The translations under genes and the position numbers were made by a program. Below the pieces are notes generated by a model. That model was not told the DNA's origin, did no database searches, and was given only the letters and a program-made list of their open reading frames with translations. A DNA stretch of 10,824 nucleotides from Ramicandelaber brevisporus (taxonomy: Eukaryota > Kickxellomycota > Ramicandelaberales > Ramicandelaberaceae), in assembly GCA_025201865.1 (NCBI GenBank), contig MU602734.1, forward strand, positions 12,904 through 23,727, written 5' to 3'. Positions 1-9,116 of this stretch are shown piece after piece (position 1 is the stretch's first letter; the number at the start of each line of letters is the position of its first letter).

Positions 1-54
1 CAAGCTGCGGAACTGCACAGTGCCGACTTTGCGGCTATCTTGCGCGCTGACTAA
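1..54 (+). CDS. Possible C-terminal end of an upstream plus-strand gene (partial)
   Basis: Frame 1 is open from the window edge to a TAA at 52-54. It encodes 17 residues ending in ...FAAILRAD. The codons (GCT, GCG, CTG, GCC, GAC, CGC) resemble those used in tim17, and the local base composition is GC-rich, unlike the AT-rich spacer that follows. If real, this gene is convergent with tim17. Seventeen codons are far too few to assign a family. Frame 2 is also open up to a TGA at 134-136, giving a less protein-like, Cys-rich peptide, so the frame choice is uncertain. Function unknown. Confidence 0.25.
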   Translation, partial: QAAELHSADFAAILRAD

Positions 55-439
55 GCCTGCTGGAAGCTGCTATTCATGCCTGCGGATCCGCTCAGGAATG
101 GCCGAGAAGGAGCCGAGAACGCTTCGAGTGTACTGACAAACCTCCGAGCTGCACAACTAAACAACAACTAAACAACGAAAGCGAGAGATCGATTTGAAAT
201 GGCTGGGGAAGCAATGAAGGCTTGGTTTTAACAGTTTTGGAGTAATTAGTAATAGGTGTTCCAATGGATAGTTCCTCTCACCCTCTTTCCCCTTCATCAA
301 ATAACTTGAACACTACTACTGCTACTCTAGGATGTATGATTTAAATAGAGTGGCTTTGTTGTTGTTTTTTTTAAGTACAAAAAGTAATGTAAGTGATTTG
401 CATGCTTGTTTGGTTGTGTATATGTGTTATTCACTATTG
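55..439. other. Noncoding spacer, including the tim17 3' region
   Basis: About 385 bases lie between the possible upstream gene end and the tim17 stop. Bases 55-170 are GC-rich and hold only a 31-codon plus-strand open frame from the ATG at 76, with no recognisable content. Bases 170-439 are AT-rich with T runs on the plus strand (about 363-371), as expected for 3' flanks. No AATAAA hexamer was found on the tim17 sense strand, so the polyadenylation site cannot be placed. No RNA gene or mobile element was seen. Confidence 0.5.
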
Positions 440-892
440 TTACTGTGGAACTTGCATTGGATGCTGAGGTTGTTGTGGTGCAAACATCTTTCCAAACACA
501 ATACCAACACCTTCAATCAATGCCAAAAACACACCTCCAAACACTGCACTTCCCAGCGCCACCTTGTATCCACTGCGAGCCGCCAAGAAGCCGCCTGTCA
601 ATGCACCGCTGCCAATCGCATTCCATGGATCCTCTTTGCGTCTAATTTCTTTCAATGCGCAATCAAACGTGGAGAACATGCCGCCCCACACACCAAAGTT
701 GCCGCCCAAAACGGGAGCACGAGCTTTAACTGCTGCAACGGAGCCAAGCCATCTTTCGCCGCGTGGGGAGTTGCGAGCGCCTTTAATCGTGTGCCAAAGT
801 GTGCCGCCAATGCTGCCCATCGCAAAGGCACCGCCGAGATCGTAGAGAATGACGTATGGGCATGGGTCTCTGGTGCTGTCGTGGCCTCTCAT
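440..892 (-). CDS. TIM17: Mitochondrial import inner membrane translocase subunit Tim17
   Basis: Tim17 is a subunit of the TIM23 presequence translocase in the mitochondrial inner membrane. With Tim23 it forms the path that carries presequence proteins into the matrix or laterally into the membrane. The 150-residue length is close to yeast Tim17 (158). The N-terminus [12 protein letters not shown] aligns with the yeast start, which supports this ATG; an in-frame TAA lies upstream with no other ATG between. Diagnostic blocks are [11 protein letters not shown] (20-30), the GGNFGVWGG-type block (63-71), STFDCA (74-79), KEDPWNAI (86-93) and LIEGVG (125-130). Four Gly-rich membrane segments fall near 14-34, 58-77, 91-108 and 112-134. 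Cys11 and Cys78 match the conserved intermembrane-space disulfide pair. Asp18, Asp77 and Glu127 match the acidic lateral-cavity residues, and Asn65 and Arg106 are also conserved. The C-terminal tail is short and Pro/Gln-rich. The gene appears intronless and lies downstream of the CSL gene on the same strand. Confidence 0.96.
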   Translation of the reverse strand: MRGHDSTRDPCPYVILYDLGGAFAMGSIGGTLWHTIKGARNSPRGERWLGSVAAVKARAPVLGGNFGVWGGMFSTFDCALKEIRRKEDPWNAIGSGALTGGFLAARSGYKVALGSAVFGGVFLALIEGVGIVFGKMFAPQQPQHPMQVPQ

Positions 893-966
893 CTGCTGCT
901 GTTTCTGCTGTTCCTGCTGTTCCTGCTGTTCCTGCTGCTGCTGCTCCTGCTGTTCCTGGCTGCTGC
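893..966 (-). repeat. CAG/GAA triplet tract in the tim17 leader
   Basis: Read on the tim17 strand this is an imperfect CAG-CAG-GAA repeat that abuts the start codon. It is in frame with tim17 and would read as a Gln/Glu-rich run of about 21 codons. That frame is closed by a TAA a further eight or so codons upstream and contains no ATG. It is therefore treated as 5' untranslated sequence, not coding. Confidence 0.8.
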
Positions 967-1290
967 TTGTCCGTCTGATCTGCTGATGCGGTGGATTTTA
1001 AATAAACCTTTTTTTGTTGCTGAATTTTTTTCTGGTGGAATCGGTCAAAACTTGCACACTCTAAAAAAAAAAAAAAGCTGGGCATATTTTGTGGTGCCAT
1101 TTTCGGGTCAACATCCGGTGACAGGATCGCAAGTAGCGTAAGAATAGGTATTGAAAGGTTAAAAAAAGCAAATGAATAAAAGGACAATAGTAATAAAGAG
1201 AAGAAGTCGTGGCAGTACACATAAATGGAGGTGTTTTGTATTATATAGAATGTGTTTTTTTTTTTAGAGGAGAGTGGGAAAATGTCAAGT
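893..1290 (-). promoter_or_regulatory. Spacer between the CSL gene and tim17: tim17 promoter and CSL 3' UTR
   Basis: This 398-base gap separates the CSL stop from the tim17 ATG. On the tim17 strand it holds an AT-rich TATTTAAA box at 1004-997, about 105 bases upstream of the ATG and thus plausibly TATA-like. It also holds a 14-base T run (1063-1076), a poly(dA:dT) tract of the kind that disfavours nucleosomes in fungi. An 11-base A run in the CSL sense (1255-1265) lies just after the CSL stop. A GTGGGAA heptamer (plus strand, 1274-1280) matches the CSL-family binding core. Assignment of these as working promoter elements is inference. Confidence 0.45.
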
Positions 1291-2893
1291 CTATTGACTG
1301 AGCAAATGTGTGTTTTGGAACATGGATTGCTGCGCAAACTGCTGTGAAGTTTGTGGCTGCTGCTGTTGCTGCTGCTGTAGCTGCTGCTGCTGTTGTTGTA
1401 ACATCTGTGAGCTATTATTAACAGCCATGTGCGAGTACTGACGGCTAAATCCATTATCGCCAGCACCAAACATTAAGCCTGCGCTGTTTGGACCGCCGGG
1501 TGTGACGCTGCTAGCCGGAGCGAATAGAGCAGACTGGATATCGCTGTTCGAAATATCGAGACTTGGCAGACTAAATCCATTCGTTGGCGGCAGTGTTGCC
1601 GACTGTGGAAGATTCATCATTGAGCCAGACTGTGACGAAGCGGCCATGGCGGCAGCATTGATAGCGGCGTTGATGTTGGTGCCACTGTTAAGGAACGTGG
1701 AGCTGGTCTCAATGGCTGACAGTGGAGCATGATACTGCGGCAAAGATTGCTGCGAGATGGACTGACCACTCATCGCAGGAAGCTGGAGATGAGGAGGCAA
1801 ATGTGACTGTGAAGGATCAGCGCCGGCAAGCAAACCAAGTCCAGATGTTGACACGGAACTGATTGAGTGGCCGTGGCCATGGAGTCGCGCAGCAGTAGCC
1901 GGGCGAGCATCCATGCCAGTAAAGTCAAATGGTGTGCTCGGAGTCATTGGCAGCACGGAGAACACACCGCTTGCCGGAGTCTCAGCTGTGCTCAGACCCA
2001 GTCCAATAGCAGGAGAGGCTCCAATTGATGCCGCTGCAACAGCTGCGAGTGCAGGGTTAGTCATTGAGCCCAGAGGAATTGGAGTCTCTTGCGGAGTACC
2101 TTGTTGCGACTGCTGCTGAGACAGCTGGTGAATTCCCTGAGCGAGCATGCCGGGGCGAGGTGTTGGGATCAAGCCCTTGGGCGAAGCACCCATTGGCATC
2201 GCAAGGGATGATCCAAAGGAACGACCGCGCTGATGATGTGACGCAACGCGGCCAGGAATTGGCGACGCAGTGCCAGAGACGCCATTGCCAAAGACAGTCA
2301 TTGGCATGCCGAGGCCAGGATGGAAGCCAGGGCTAGCCAGCGGCGATCCGTTGCCAGCAGCAGCAGCGCCAGCAACGCCAGCAGCAGATGTCCAAAGGGC
2401 ACTGGCATGGCGACGAGCACTGTTGTTGAGCGGGATGTTGTTGAGTGGGCTCGAGCTCTCCAGACCAGATATTGGACTAACCAGCGGCCCAGCTGGACTA
2501 TTGAGCTTAGATGCGACGCGTGAAGCATGAGACTCGGAGCGACGCACAGAGAGGGAGCGGCCGGTGCTTCCACGGCCACTGGCGTTGGACTTGGCAGGCG
2601 TCGCTTTAGTGAGAGCGGCTGGCGGGACATCAATGACAGTGGTGCCCAAATCAACCTTGACGTCAATAGCTGGAATCTGGACATAATAAGGCGTCATCTC
2701 GATGCCAACAATGGTCCAAACAGACTGGTCACCGACATCAGCACACCACGCTGAGTGAATTTGGTTGCCAAGGGTGTTTGTGTTGGACTGGCGATTTGCA
2801 CGCTTGGCAGCCGGGGTCTCTGGTGCACTGCATTCAGCCTTGTCCGAATCAGATCCATTGCCATCAATTTGCTTGACCATCTGTGGCTGCTGT

Positions 2894-2926
<33 letters not shown>

Positions 2927-5900
2927 GGCTGAAGCGGCTGGATACCAAATCCTTGAGCGAGCAAACCGTTGAATTGATATGGACCAGTTGGTGTGCCAAT
3001 TTGGCTGACGTTAACAAGCGAATCGAGCTGACCAGGCTGTGGAACAATGCTGGTCACGGCCGCAGCAGCAGCAATGGCAGCATCCAGTTCAGCACGAGTG
3101 TGTCCACTAGCATTGCGCTTCTGACCCTTCGTAGAATTCTGCACACGTGACAAAACCAATGAGGTAGAGCGAGCAACTGGATCCACAAAGCCACCATTGT
3201 TATTTCCACCACCAGCCTGCAGTAATCCATCTGCAATAGCCAATGGTTGTAGCTGATCGGACATTGCAAAGTTAGTGGTTGGAGTTAGGTTCTGAACTGG
3301 AGTGTGAGAGTTGATAACCTGGAGGAACTCTTGGGTAAACACTTTATCCTGAGGAGAGCGGTGCATTGTAACAGTATCTCCAACGCAAGCCAAGTAGTTT
3401 GCACGGATTCCATTTGATATGAATGTTTTGGCCACGCTGATCTGATTTGGAGACAATGCACATCCAGTACTTGCCCCATCAGCTGCTGCTGCTGCTGCTG
3501 TTGCAGAGTTGGCATTAATGTTAGATATATTGCCGAGATAGCTTCTAACATCATTTTGGATTTGCTCAGACTCCATTCTATCGTCCATCTCCAGAGCCAC
3601 TTTATTCAACTGTTGAACTGGATCGCCAATCTCCTCATCGTAATAATCAGGTCTGTTTCCATTACCACTAGCGACTGAAGTCTCATTGATGGGAGTTGAT
3701 GCCCGAGACAAAGTGCCCTGTCTGCTGGTTAGTGCACCGCCAACAGCCATGTTAGCGTGATCTATTCTGCGAAGCAACATTGGTGGGCTGACCATTCCAG
3801 TGGATACGCACTGCAGTACCACCCGATCATTATAGTGAATGGCTGGCGATGGCCCATTGCCTACATTTTGAGGGCACATTGGATATCCATTCTGATTCGA
3901 CTGGCGACTGCGACCAGGCGTTGATGCACAGTATGGGCCACATAACGGCGCACCTGGTACAGCACAGGCTGGTCCATTGTAAGCAGGCGGAGGTGGTCTG
4001 AATGGCTGGGCCGACTGCTGTTGCTGTTGCTGCTGCTGGTGTTGTTCAGACTGTGACTGAGATGAGTTAGTTGGATAAGGAGGATACTTTAGAGAGCCAT
4101 CGGGATTAATTAGCCAAATAACAAAAGTATCCCACCACCCAGTGCGCACTACAAAAGATGGAGATACATTGCTTGGATCGTTCACAATTGAATCTGAGCC
4201 AGCTGGATCACTTGGATCGGTAAAGTGAGTTGGACGGGTGGCTATTGATGTGAATGAGGCATTTGTGCCCAGATATTTGGTAGATACAGTCTGGCTGCGA
4301 AGTCGGTTAAACAGTGCAATGCATGAGCCATGAGTAAGTGTTTGCGAGTCAGGTCCAGCTCTAGTTCCAGTCTTACGCTTGGCTGGCTTGGAAATCACCT
4401 TGATTGGCGCAGATTTAAACGTGCCCAATACATTGTCAAATCCATCCTGCAGTTTAACAATTAAATCAACGCTCTTCTTCTTTTCATCAACATCGTTAAT
4501 AAACAGCTGACGAGCCATGCATCTGCCTGTAACTGGGATTGACGGAAGACCTGCTGCGCTGGCTGATGTATTGACTCCAGCTGGCATACTGGATGACATC
4601 TCGATATACTTTGATGCAATTGACTTGATTCGATCTGTGATTGGAATCTGGAAATCCATTTTAACCTGAGTAACAGCTGATAACTGCTGATCATTGGCAA
4701 TGGCAAAGGTGACACGTGGCAGATCAAATCCAGTATCAACCAATGGTAATGAATGCTGTCCACCCAGTGCATTCAGCGGATGGTGATTGCTGGCACGACG
4801 ATCATTATTGTCATTCAGTATATTGTTAGTAGACACTAATGTATTGGATACAGCGTGGTTAACAGGGCCACCAAAGTTATTGCCAATAATGTACACAGTC
4901 GGAGAAGGAGTGACAAATCTCTTTTCAGTTCCATAACTCTTTTGTCCAACCTTTGGTGTCATAATTAATAACAACTTGTATTCCTTACTAGCCTCAGATG
5001 TATTTCCACAATTAATCACATTTAACGGCTGACTGATACCAGAGCCCAACGGCAATACATTAACATTGTTCTGAATAGCATTTGTCACCATTGCATCTGT
5101 GGCCAAAGGAGACGAGGTGTATCCATTATTGCTAATACTAGCTCCAAGTGGCTGAAGTGGAGTGACCGGCATTGATGTATACAACATATTATTAATATTG
5201 CCATTGATATTGACATTGCTAATATTGACATTGTTGTTACGATTGATATTACCAGCAGTGCTATTCAGAATATCAGCATCATCTGAATCATGATTGATAA
5301 TTGGCTTAACATCCACACCTGTCATTATATTGTGGGGACTCACAAATGCACTCATGACACGGCGATGATGAATAGATGATGTTGCTGCTGCAGTGGTTGC
5401 ATTGCGTAATAATGCCGAGTTGGTGATGCTGTTGGTGGCGGCTGTAGCCAATGAGAGACTTGACTGGTGCTGAGTATACTCATTGTTCATAGCTGCAAGT
5501 GACGAAGTGTTTGATTGTTGCAGCTGCTGAGCTGCTGTTGACACAGGTGGAGAGCGAGATGACAGGAACATTGACAGCACATCTGTATTGAGCATTTCAG
5601 ACATTCCACCATTAATGTTAGTGTGAGCGTGAGTGTGAATGTGAGCGTTGGCAGAAGAGCCGTGTTCAGTGGTGGTGCCATTGCTGATACCAAGAGACTG
5701 ATGATCGTTCAAGTGAATATCAGCAGAGTTGGAGCGCTGAGCTGCAGAGTTATTTCCAAAGTTATTCAAGGTGGATGATGCTGCCGCCGCCGCTGCTGCT
5801 GCCAAAGATGACAACATCAAGTTATCTTCAGGCTGTTGATGTTGTTGCTGTTGTTGTTGCTGCTGATATTGCTGTTGATTGACTGAGCGCGGAAGCAGAG

Positions 5901-7134
5901 CAGCCAATGAATTGACATCAGGCACTACATCAGATGTGGTCATTGAGCGATGTGGAAGTTGGTGGCTGTGGGGATGAGGTTGAGGTTGATACTGACCGAA
6001 TGAGTTGAACATCGCTGGAGGCATTTGTGAACTCGGAGTCTGCATTGCCTGAAGAAAACCAGGAGTAAACATTCCAGGTGTATGAGTGATCGATGGTGAG
6101 TCCGATTCGGCTCCACCAGTTGCAACACGCGTAACAGCCTTGAATGTATCCAGTGGGGCCACTGTAACTGTGTTCTGCAGATGCTGGTGATGGTTCAAGC
6201 CAGTGTCTTCCATTACAATGTTTCCAAGCGCACTTTGTCCAATACGAAGTGATTGAGGGCGTTTTGTATTGGATCGTCTGCCACTGCCACTGCCACTGCC
6301 ACTGTTACCACCTGGTGGCTGTGGAAGCATGCCGTTGTTGCTGGATGTTGATAATGATGCTGATGCTGATGCTGATGACAGGGCAGTTACAGTTGGAGTG
6401 GATGTTGTAGGAATGGCTGATGGTGATTGGTTTTGACTGGCGCAGGTGGCAAGGGAAATGGCAACCATCTCTTCGAAAGTTGCTGCAATAGGTTCAAAGT
6501 GGATACTGTCCTCCATCTGCGAGTTGGCTGTAAGCATCAAAGACGAGGTGTTATCTAGTGAACTGAGCATTGCTGACTGAGAGGCTGCCGAGACTGATTG
6601 GGAGGAAATCCCACTCTGCTGTGCTTGCTGCTGCTGCTGCTGCTGCTGCTGCATGACTGGCTCGGAAGCAGTAGAGGAAGAAGGCTGATAGTGCAAGCTG
6701 TTGCTGTTACTGTTGCTGTTGCTATTGTTGATGCCAGTCACCATACAACTGTCCAGTGAACCAGTTGGAGTGCAGTTCGGGACCTGGGCTGATGTTACAC
6801 CTGATATACTGTTATAGCAGTCATACTCACTGTAATTGGACTGCATCGCATCAAATCCACCAGACGTGCTCATGACTTCAGTACCACCTGAATTACCATT
6901 TTCAGTGCCAACAGCACCAGCACCAACACCAGCACCAGCAATACTGCTACCTCCGTGCGATGTCTTCATCAAGTGCGCAACAGAAGTCGGGACCAAACCA
7001 CTAGACACGTGTCCACCACCATTAGTAAACTCGTGGTCCATATTCATACTAGACTCCATGTTAGCAACGCCACCGTTAACGCTATTACCTGCAGCTGCAG
7101 ACACCAAATACGAAACGCCGCTCTCGTCAGTCAT
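1291..7134 (-). CDS. Giant CSL-family (CBF1/Su(H)/LAG-1) DNA-binding transcription factor
   Basis: This is a nuclear, sequence-specific DNA-binding regulator of the family whose fungal members include Cbf11 and Cbf12. Family sites have a GTGRGAA core. Residues 1-710 are Ser/Asn/Gln/Ala-rich and look disordered. The LAG1-type N-terminal domain spans about 715-932: EYKLLL, GQKSYGTEKRF (730-740), QLFINDVDEKKK (near 877-888) and KVISKPAKRK (near 911-920). The beta-trefoil domain spans about 933-1487: IALFNRLRSQTVSTKYL (937-953), IHYNDRVVLQCVSTGM (near 1098-1114), LLRRID, DPVQQLNKVALEM (about 1170), NYLACVGDTV (about 1244) and SVWTIVGIEM (1470-1479). Residues 1490-1947 are low complexity with no visible IPT/TIG domain. 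Polyglutamine runs fall at 162-170, 420-434, 1031-1040, 1404-1416 and 1913-1926. The start is the first ATG after an in-frame TGA at 7194-7192, and it has A at -3. At 1947 residues it is about four times the length of human RBPJ. No intron is needed to keep the frame open. Orthology to Cbf11 versus Cbf12 cannot be settled by eye. Confidence 0.93.
1357..1398 (-). repeat. CAG/CAA repeat encoding C-terminal polyglutamine
   Basis: Fourteen consecutive CAG/CAA codons encode residues 1913-1926 of the CSL protein, preceded by a Leu and another Gln-rich run. This sits about 20 residues from the C-terminus, in the low-complexity tail. Length polymorphism between strains is likely. Confidence 0.8.
2887..2925 (-). 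repeat. CAG/CAA repeat encoding 13 glutamines within the beta-trefoil
   Basis: Thirteen uninterrupted Gln codons, mostly CAG, encode residues 1404-1416 of the CSL protein. The run lies in the long insertion between the NYLACVGDTV strand (about 1244) and the SVWTIVGIEM strand (1470), which are roughly 20-30 residues apart in metazoan CSL proteins. Confidence 0.9.
4015..4044 (-). repeat. CAG/CAA repeat encoding Gln-rich loop within the beta-trefoil
   Basis: Ten codons (residues 1031-1040) read Q-H-Q8. They begin an insertion of about 85 residues between the WDTFVIWLI strand and the IHYNDRVVLQC strand of the beta-trefoil. A Pro-rich stretch follows. Confidence 0.85.
5833..5877 (-). repeat. CAA/CAG repeat encoding N-terminal Gln-rich run
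   Basis: Fifteen codons (residues 420-434) read three Gln, Tyr, eight Gln, His, two Gln. CAA dominates here, unlike the mostly CAG tract at 2887-2925. It lies in the disordered N-terminal half of the CSL protein. Confidence 0.85.
6625..6651 (-). repeat. CAG repeat encoding nine glutamines
   Basis: Nine Gln codons, eight CAG and one CAA, encode residues 162-170 directly after Met161. It lies in the Ser-rich N-terminal low-complexity region of the CSL protein. Confidence 0.85.
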
Positions 7135-7748
7135 CTTCGAAGCAGGCTGTACACGTTTATATACACAAACACACGCACAAAATACACTGGATCAATCAAT
7201 GCACGCACAAAATGCCACTCAACAAGTGAGACTGGGAAGAAGAACAAGGTTGGCAGTCGTGAAACAGCAGATCAGGCGCGTCGACGCACAGCACACACGA
7301 AAACAACCCAAGTCAAGCCAAGTCAAGTCAACTGTAACGCAGTGTATACAGCAGTACAGACGAAACCCTCTGTGGAATATCGTGTACACAAAAGCACCAA
7401 GTCAAATACACACTACGCGTCTAGTGACAAATAGTATCGAGATCAGCTTGGGTTGCAGATGAGCTACAACAAACAGCAGCAGTAGCAACAAAAACACACA
7501 AACACACAAAGGCTGACAGGGTTGACAAGTAAAAAGGGGGTGGTGGTTGTGCAGGTGGGTGGGTGGTGAAAGTGAGCCGACACAGAGCGTGGCGCGCACA
7601 GATGTGTGTTCCTGAAAAAATGGAGCGAGAGAGAGAACAGATGTTGTGGCTGCGGCAAAACACGCGCTGCTTCCTCCCTCGTGTTGCAAAGTGAGAGCGT
7701 TGTTTGCTTGCTCAAACTACACTAGACGCACGCTGGAAATGAAGGGAT

Positions 7749-7778
7749 GAGGAAGAGGAAGAGGAAGAGGAAGAGGAA
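7749..7778. repeat. (GAGGAA)5 microsatellite
   Basis: Five perfect copies of the hexamer GAGGAA on the plus strand, followed by further A/G-rich sequence. Part of the purine-skewed upstream region of the CSL gene. Confidence 0.95.
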
Positions 7779-7930
7779 CTGGTAAAGGAAAAAGAAAAAG
7801 AAACCACAGACAAGCTGACTAACTGACAGACTGAGGTTGCTGTTTTGGAGCAAAAAGAAGACTGTCTGAAGTAGTCGAGTATGAGCACAACGCGAAATAC
7901 ACACAATCGTGAGTAGAGGATGTCAGTATA

Positions 7931-7954
7931 AAAGAAAGAAAGAAAGAAAGAAAG
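7931..7954. repeat. (AAAG)6 microsatellite
   Basis: Six perfect AAAG units on the plus strand, within the purine-rich block. Confidence 0.95.
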
Positions 7955-8215
7955 ACACAGAGGAAGACACAAAGATAGAAACAAAGGGCAGACAAAAGTG
8001 TTCTTTGCTTTTGCTTGCACAAGTAGTGGCGATATTTGGAATGGTTGATAGACCAGCAGAAAGGCAAAGCGAAAGAAAGGAGACGACGCCTATTAATGTC
8101 GCGCAAGACACCAAGAGCAACAAAAAAAGGAGAAAGGAGGTGTAAGCAGGCGCGGCTGAAGCTGGTGACGGACAAAAGAGGCGTTCGCTTTTTTTGCTTT
8201 TGCTATTGTTGTTGC

Positions 8216-8233
8216 TACTGTTACTGTTACTGT
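8216..8233. repeat. (TACTGT)3 repeat
   Basis: Three perfect TACTGT hexamers. The reverse complement matches the core of the AACAGT repeat at 9081-9116, so the two form a distant inverted pair. Confidence 0.9.
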
Positions 8234-8470
8234 TATTCTTGGTCACACTCCGCTTTGAGTAATGCGATGAAAGTGGTGGAGGATGAGGTGTGGATGTGGC
8301 GGCAAGCGAGCAAGCAAGCGCAGTCAGCCAGGGAAACAAACGAAAAGGAGAAGGGGAAAAATACAATGGAAGTGTGGGCTGGAATGAAGGATGACACTTC
8401 GGCGACAGCAGACACTACTGGGATAGTAGTGGTGATGGGTGATGGGTGGCGATAACAGTGGTTGGTTTGA

Positions 8471-8485
8471 TGGTGGTGGTGGTGG
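8471..8485. repeat. (TGG)5 microsatellite
   Basis: Five perfect TGG triplets, followed by TG. It is noncoding in every plausible frame. Confidence 0.9.
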
Positions 8486-8766
8486 TGACAAGAAAGAAAC
8501 AAAGTAACAAAGAAACAAAGCGAGAACAGCTGACCCAGGTTCAGGCAGAGTGAGCCGATGACTGGATGTGGATGTCGGACAAATGCGGATGAGCAAGTGA
8601 TCGTCAGGAACACAGAGAGAGTGAGAGAAAATTAGGAAACGGAAAATACTTGCAGCGACAACAAAGGGGTATGTTGAAGCAGGTAGGCACGCAGACAGGC
8701 AGGAGCAAACAAAACTGACAACCGAGCGAATCAAATACTGCCAGTCGGAGATGCGGCGGCGTTAAT

Positions 8767-8808
8767 TTGTTGTTGTTGCTGTTGTTGTTGTTGTTGTTGT
8801 TGTTGTTG
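8767..8808. repeat. (TTG)n microsatellite
   Basis: Fourteen triplets: four TTG, one CTG, then nine TTG. The single C interruption suggests decay of a longer perfect run, or a CTG/TTG relative of the coding CAG/CAA tracts. Confidence 0.95.
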
Positions 8809-9080
8809 AACAAATGGCGAGTGTGGCAACCGGTCGAAACTGTAGAGTGTTCACTGCATGTCACAGCACGTGTGCGTGTTGGATTTGATGAGGTTTGAGC
8901 TGCGCGCTGAACACACAGTGAATAAATGGGGGAATGGAGGGGGAATTGCCGCTTGTATGTGTAAGTGTGTGACGCTCAACGAAAATGGGAGTCAATGGTC
9001 AACAACAGCCCAAAGAGGTGCCCAGAAGTACTAATGTGGAAAGTACAATGATGCCGATAACGGAAAAACAAAAGAAAAAC

Positions 9081-9116
9081 AGGAACAGTAACAGTAACAG
9101 GAACAGTAACAGTAAC
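9081..9116. repeat. Two tandem copies of an 18-base AACAGT-containing unit
   Basis: An 18-base unit beginning AGGAACAGTAAC is repeated exactly twice (9081-9098 and 9099-9116), with a third start at 9117-9121. Each unit contains internal AACAGT hexamer repeats. Confidence 0.92.

Noticed and set aside
332-1141. 269-codon plus-strand open frame antisense to tim17
   Set aside because: It overlaps the well-supported tim17 gene on the opposite strand. Its Leu/Phe run comes from the reverse of the CAG/GAA repeat, and no family is recognisable.
783-1469. 228-codon minus-strand open frame spanning the CSL end and the tim17 start
   Set aside because: It overlaps both real genes in a different frame. 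The content is Ser/Phe/Thr low complexity that follows base composition and the triplet repeat.
2298-2684. 128-codon minus-strand frame inside the CSL gene, examined as a possible frameshifted TIG domain
   Set aside because: The Leu/Ser/Arg-rich peptide has no IPT/TIG features and is a shadow of the CSL frame.
7156-7163. TATATAAA on the CSL strand as a TATA box
   Set aside because: It ends only about 21 bases before the CSL ATG, so the transcript would start at or within the coding region. More likely it is fortuitous AT-rich leader sequence.
8767-8808. The triplet array considered as a CRISPR-like or structured repeat array
   Set aside because: It is a plain TTG microsatellite with no spacers.
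7402-8864. Several overlapping minus- and plus-strand open frames of 60-150 codons upstream of the CSL gene
   Set aside because: Their peptides are Ser/Phe/Leu/Cys or Lys/Glu/Arg runs dictated by microsatellites and purine skew. No conserved motif and no coherent start was seen.
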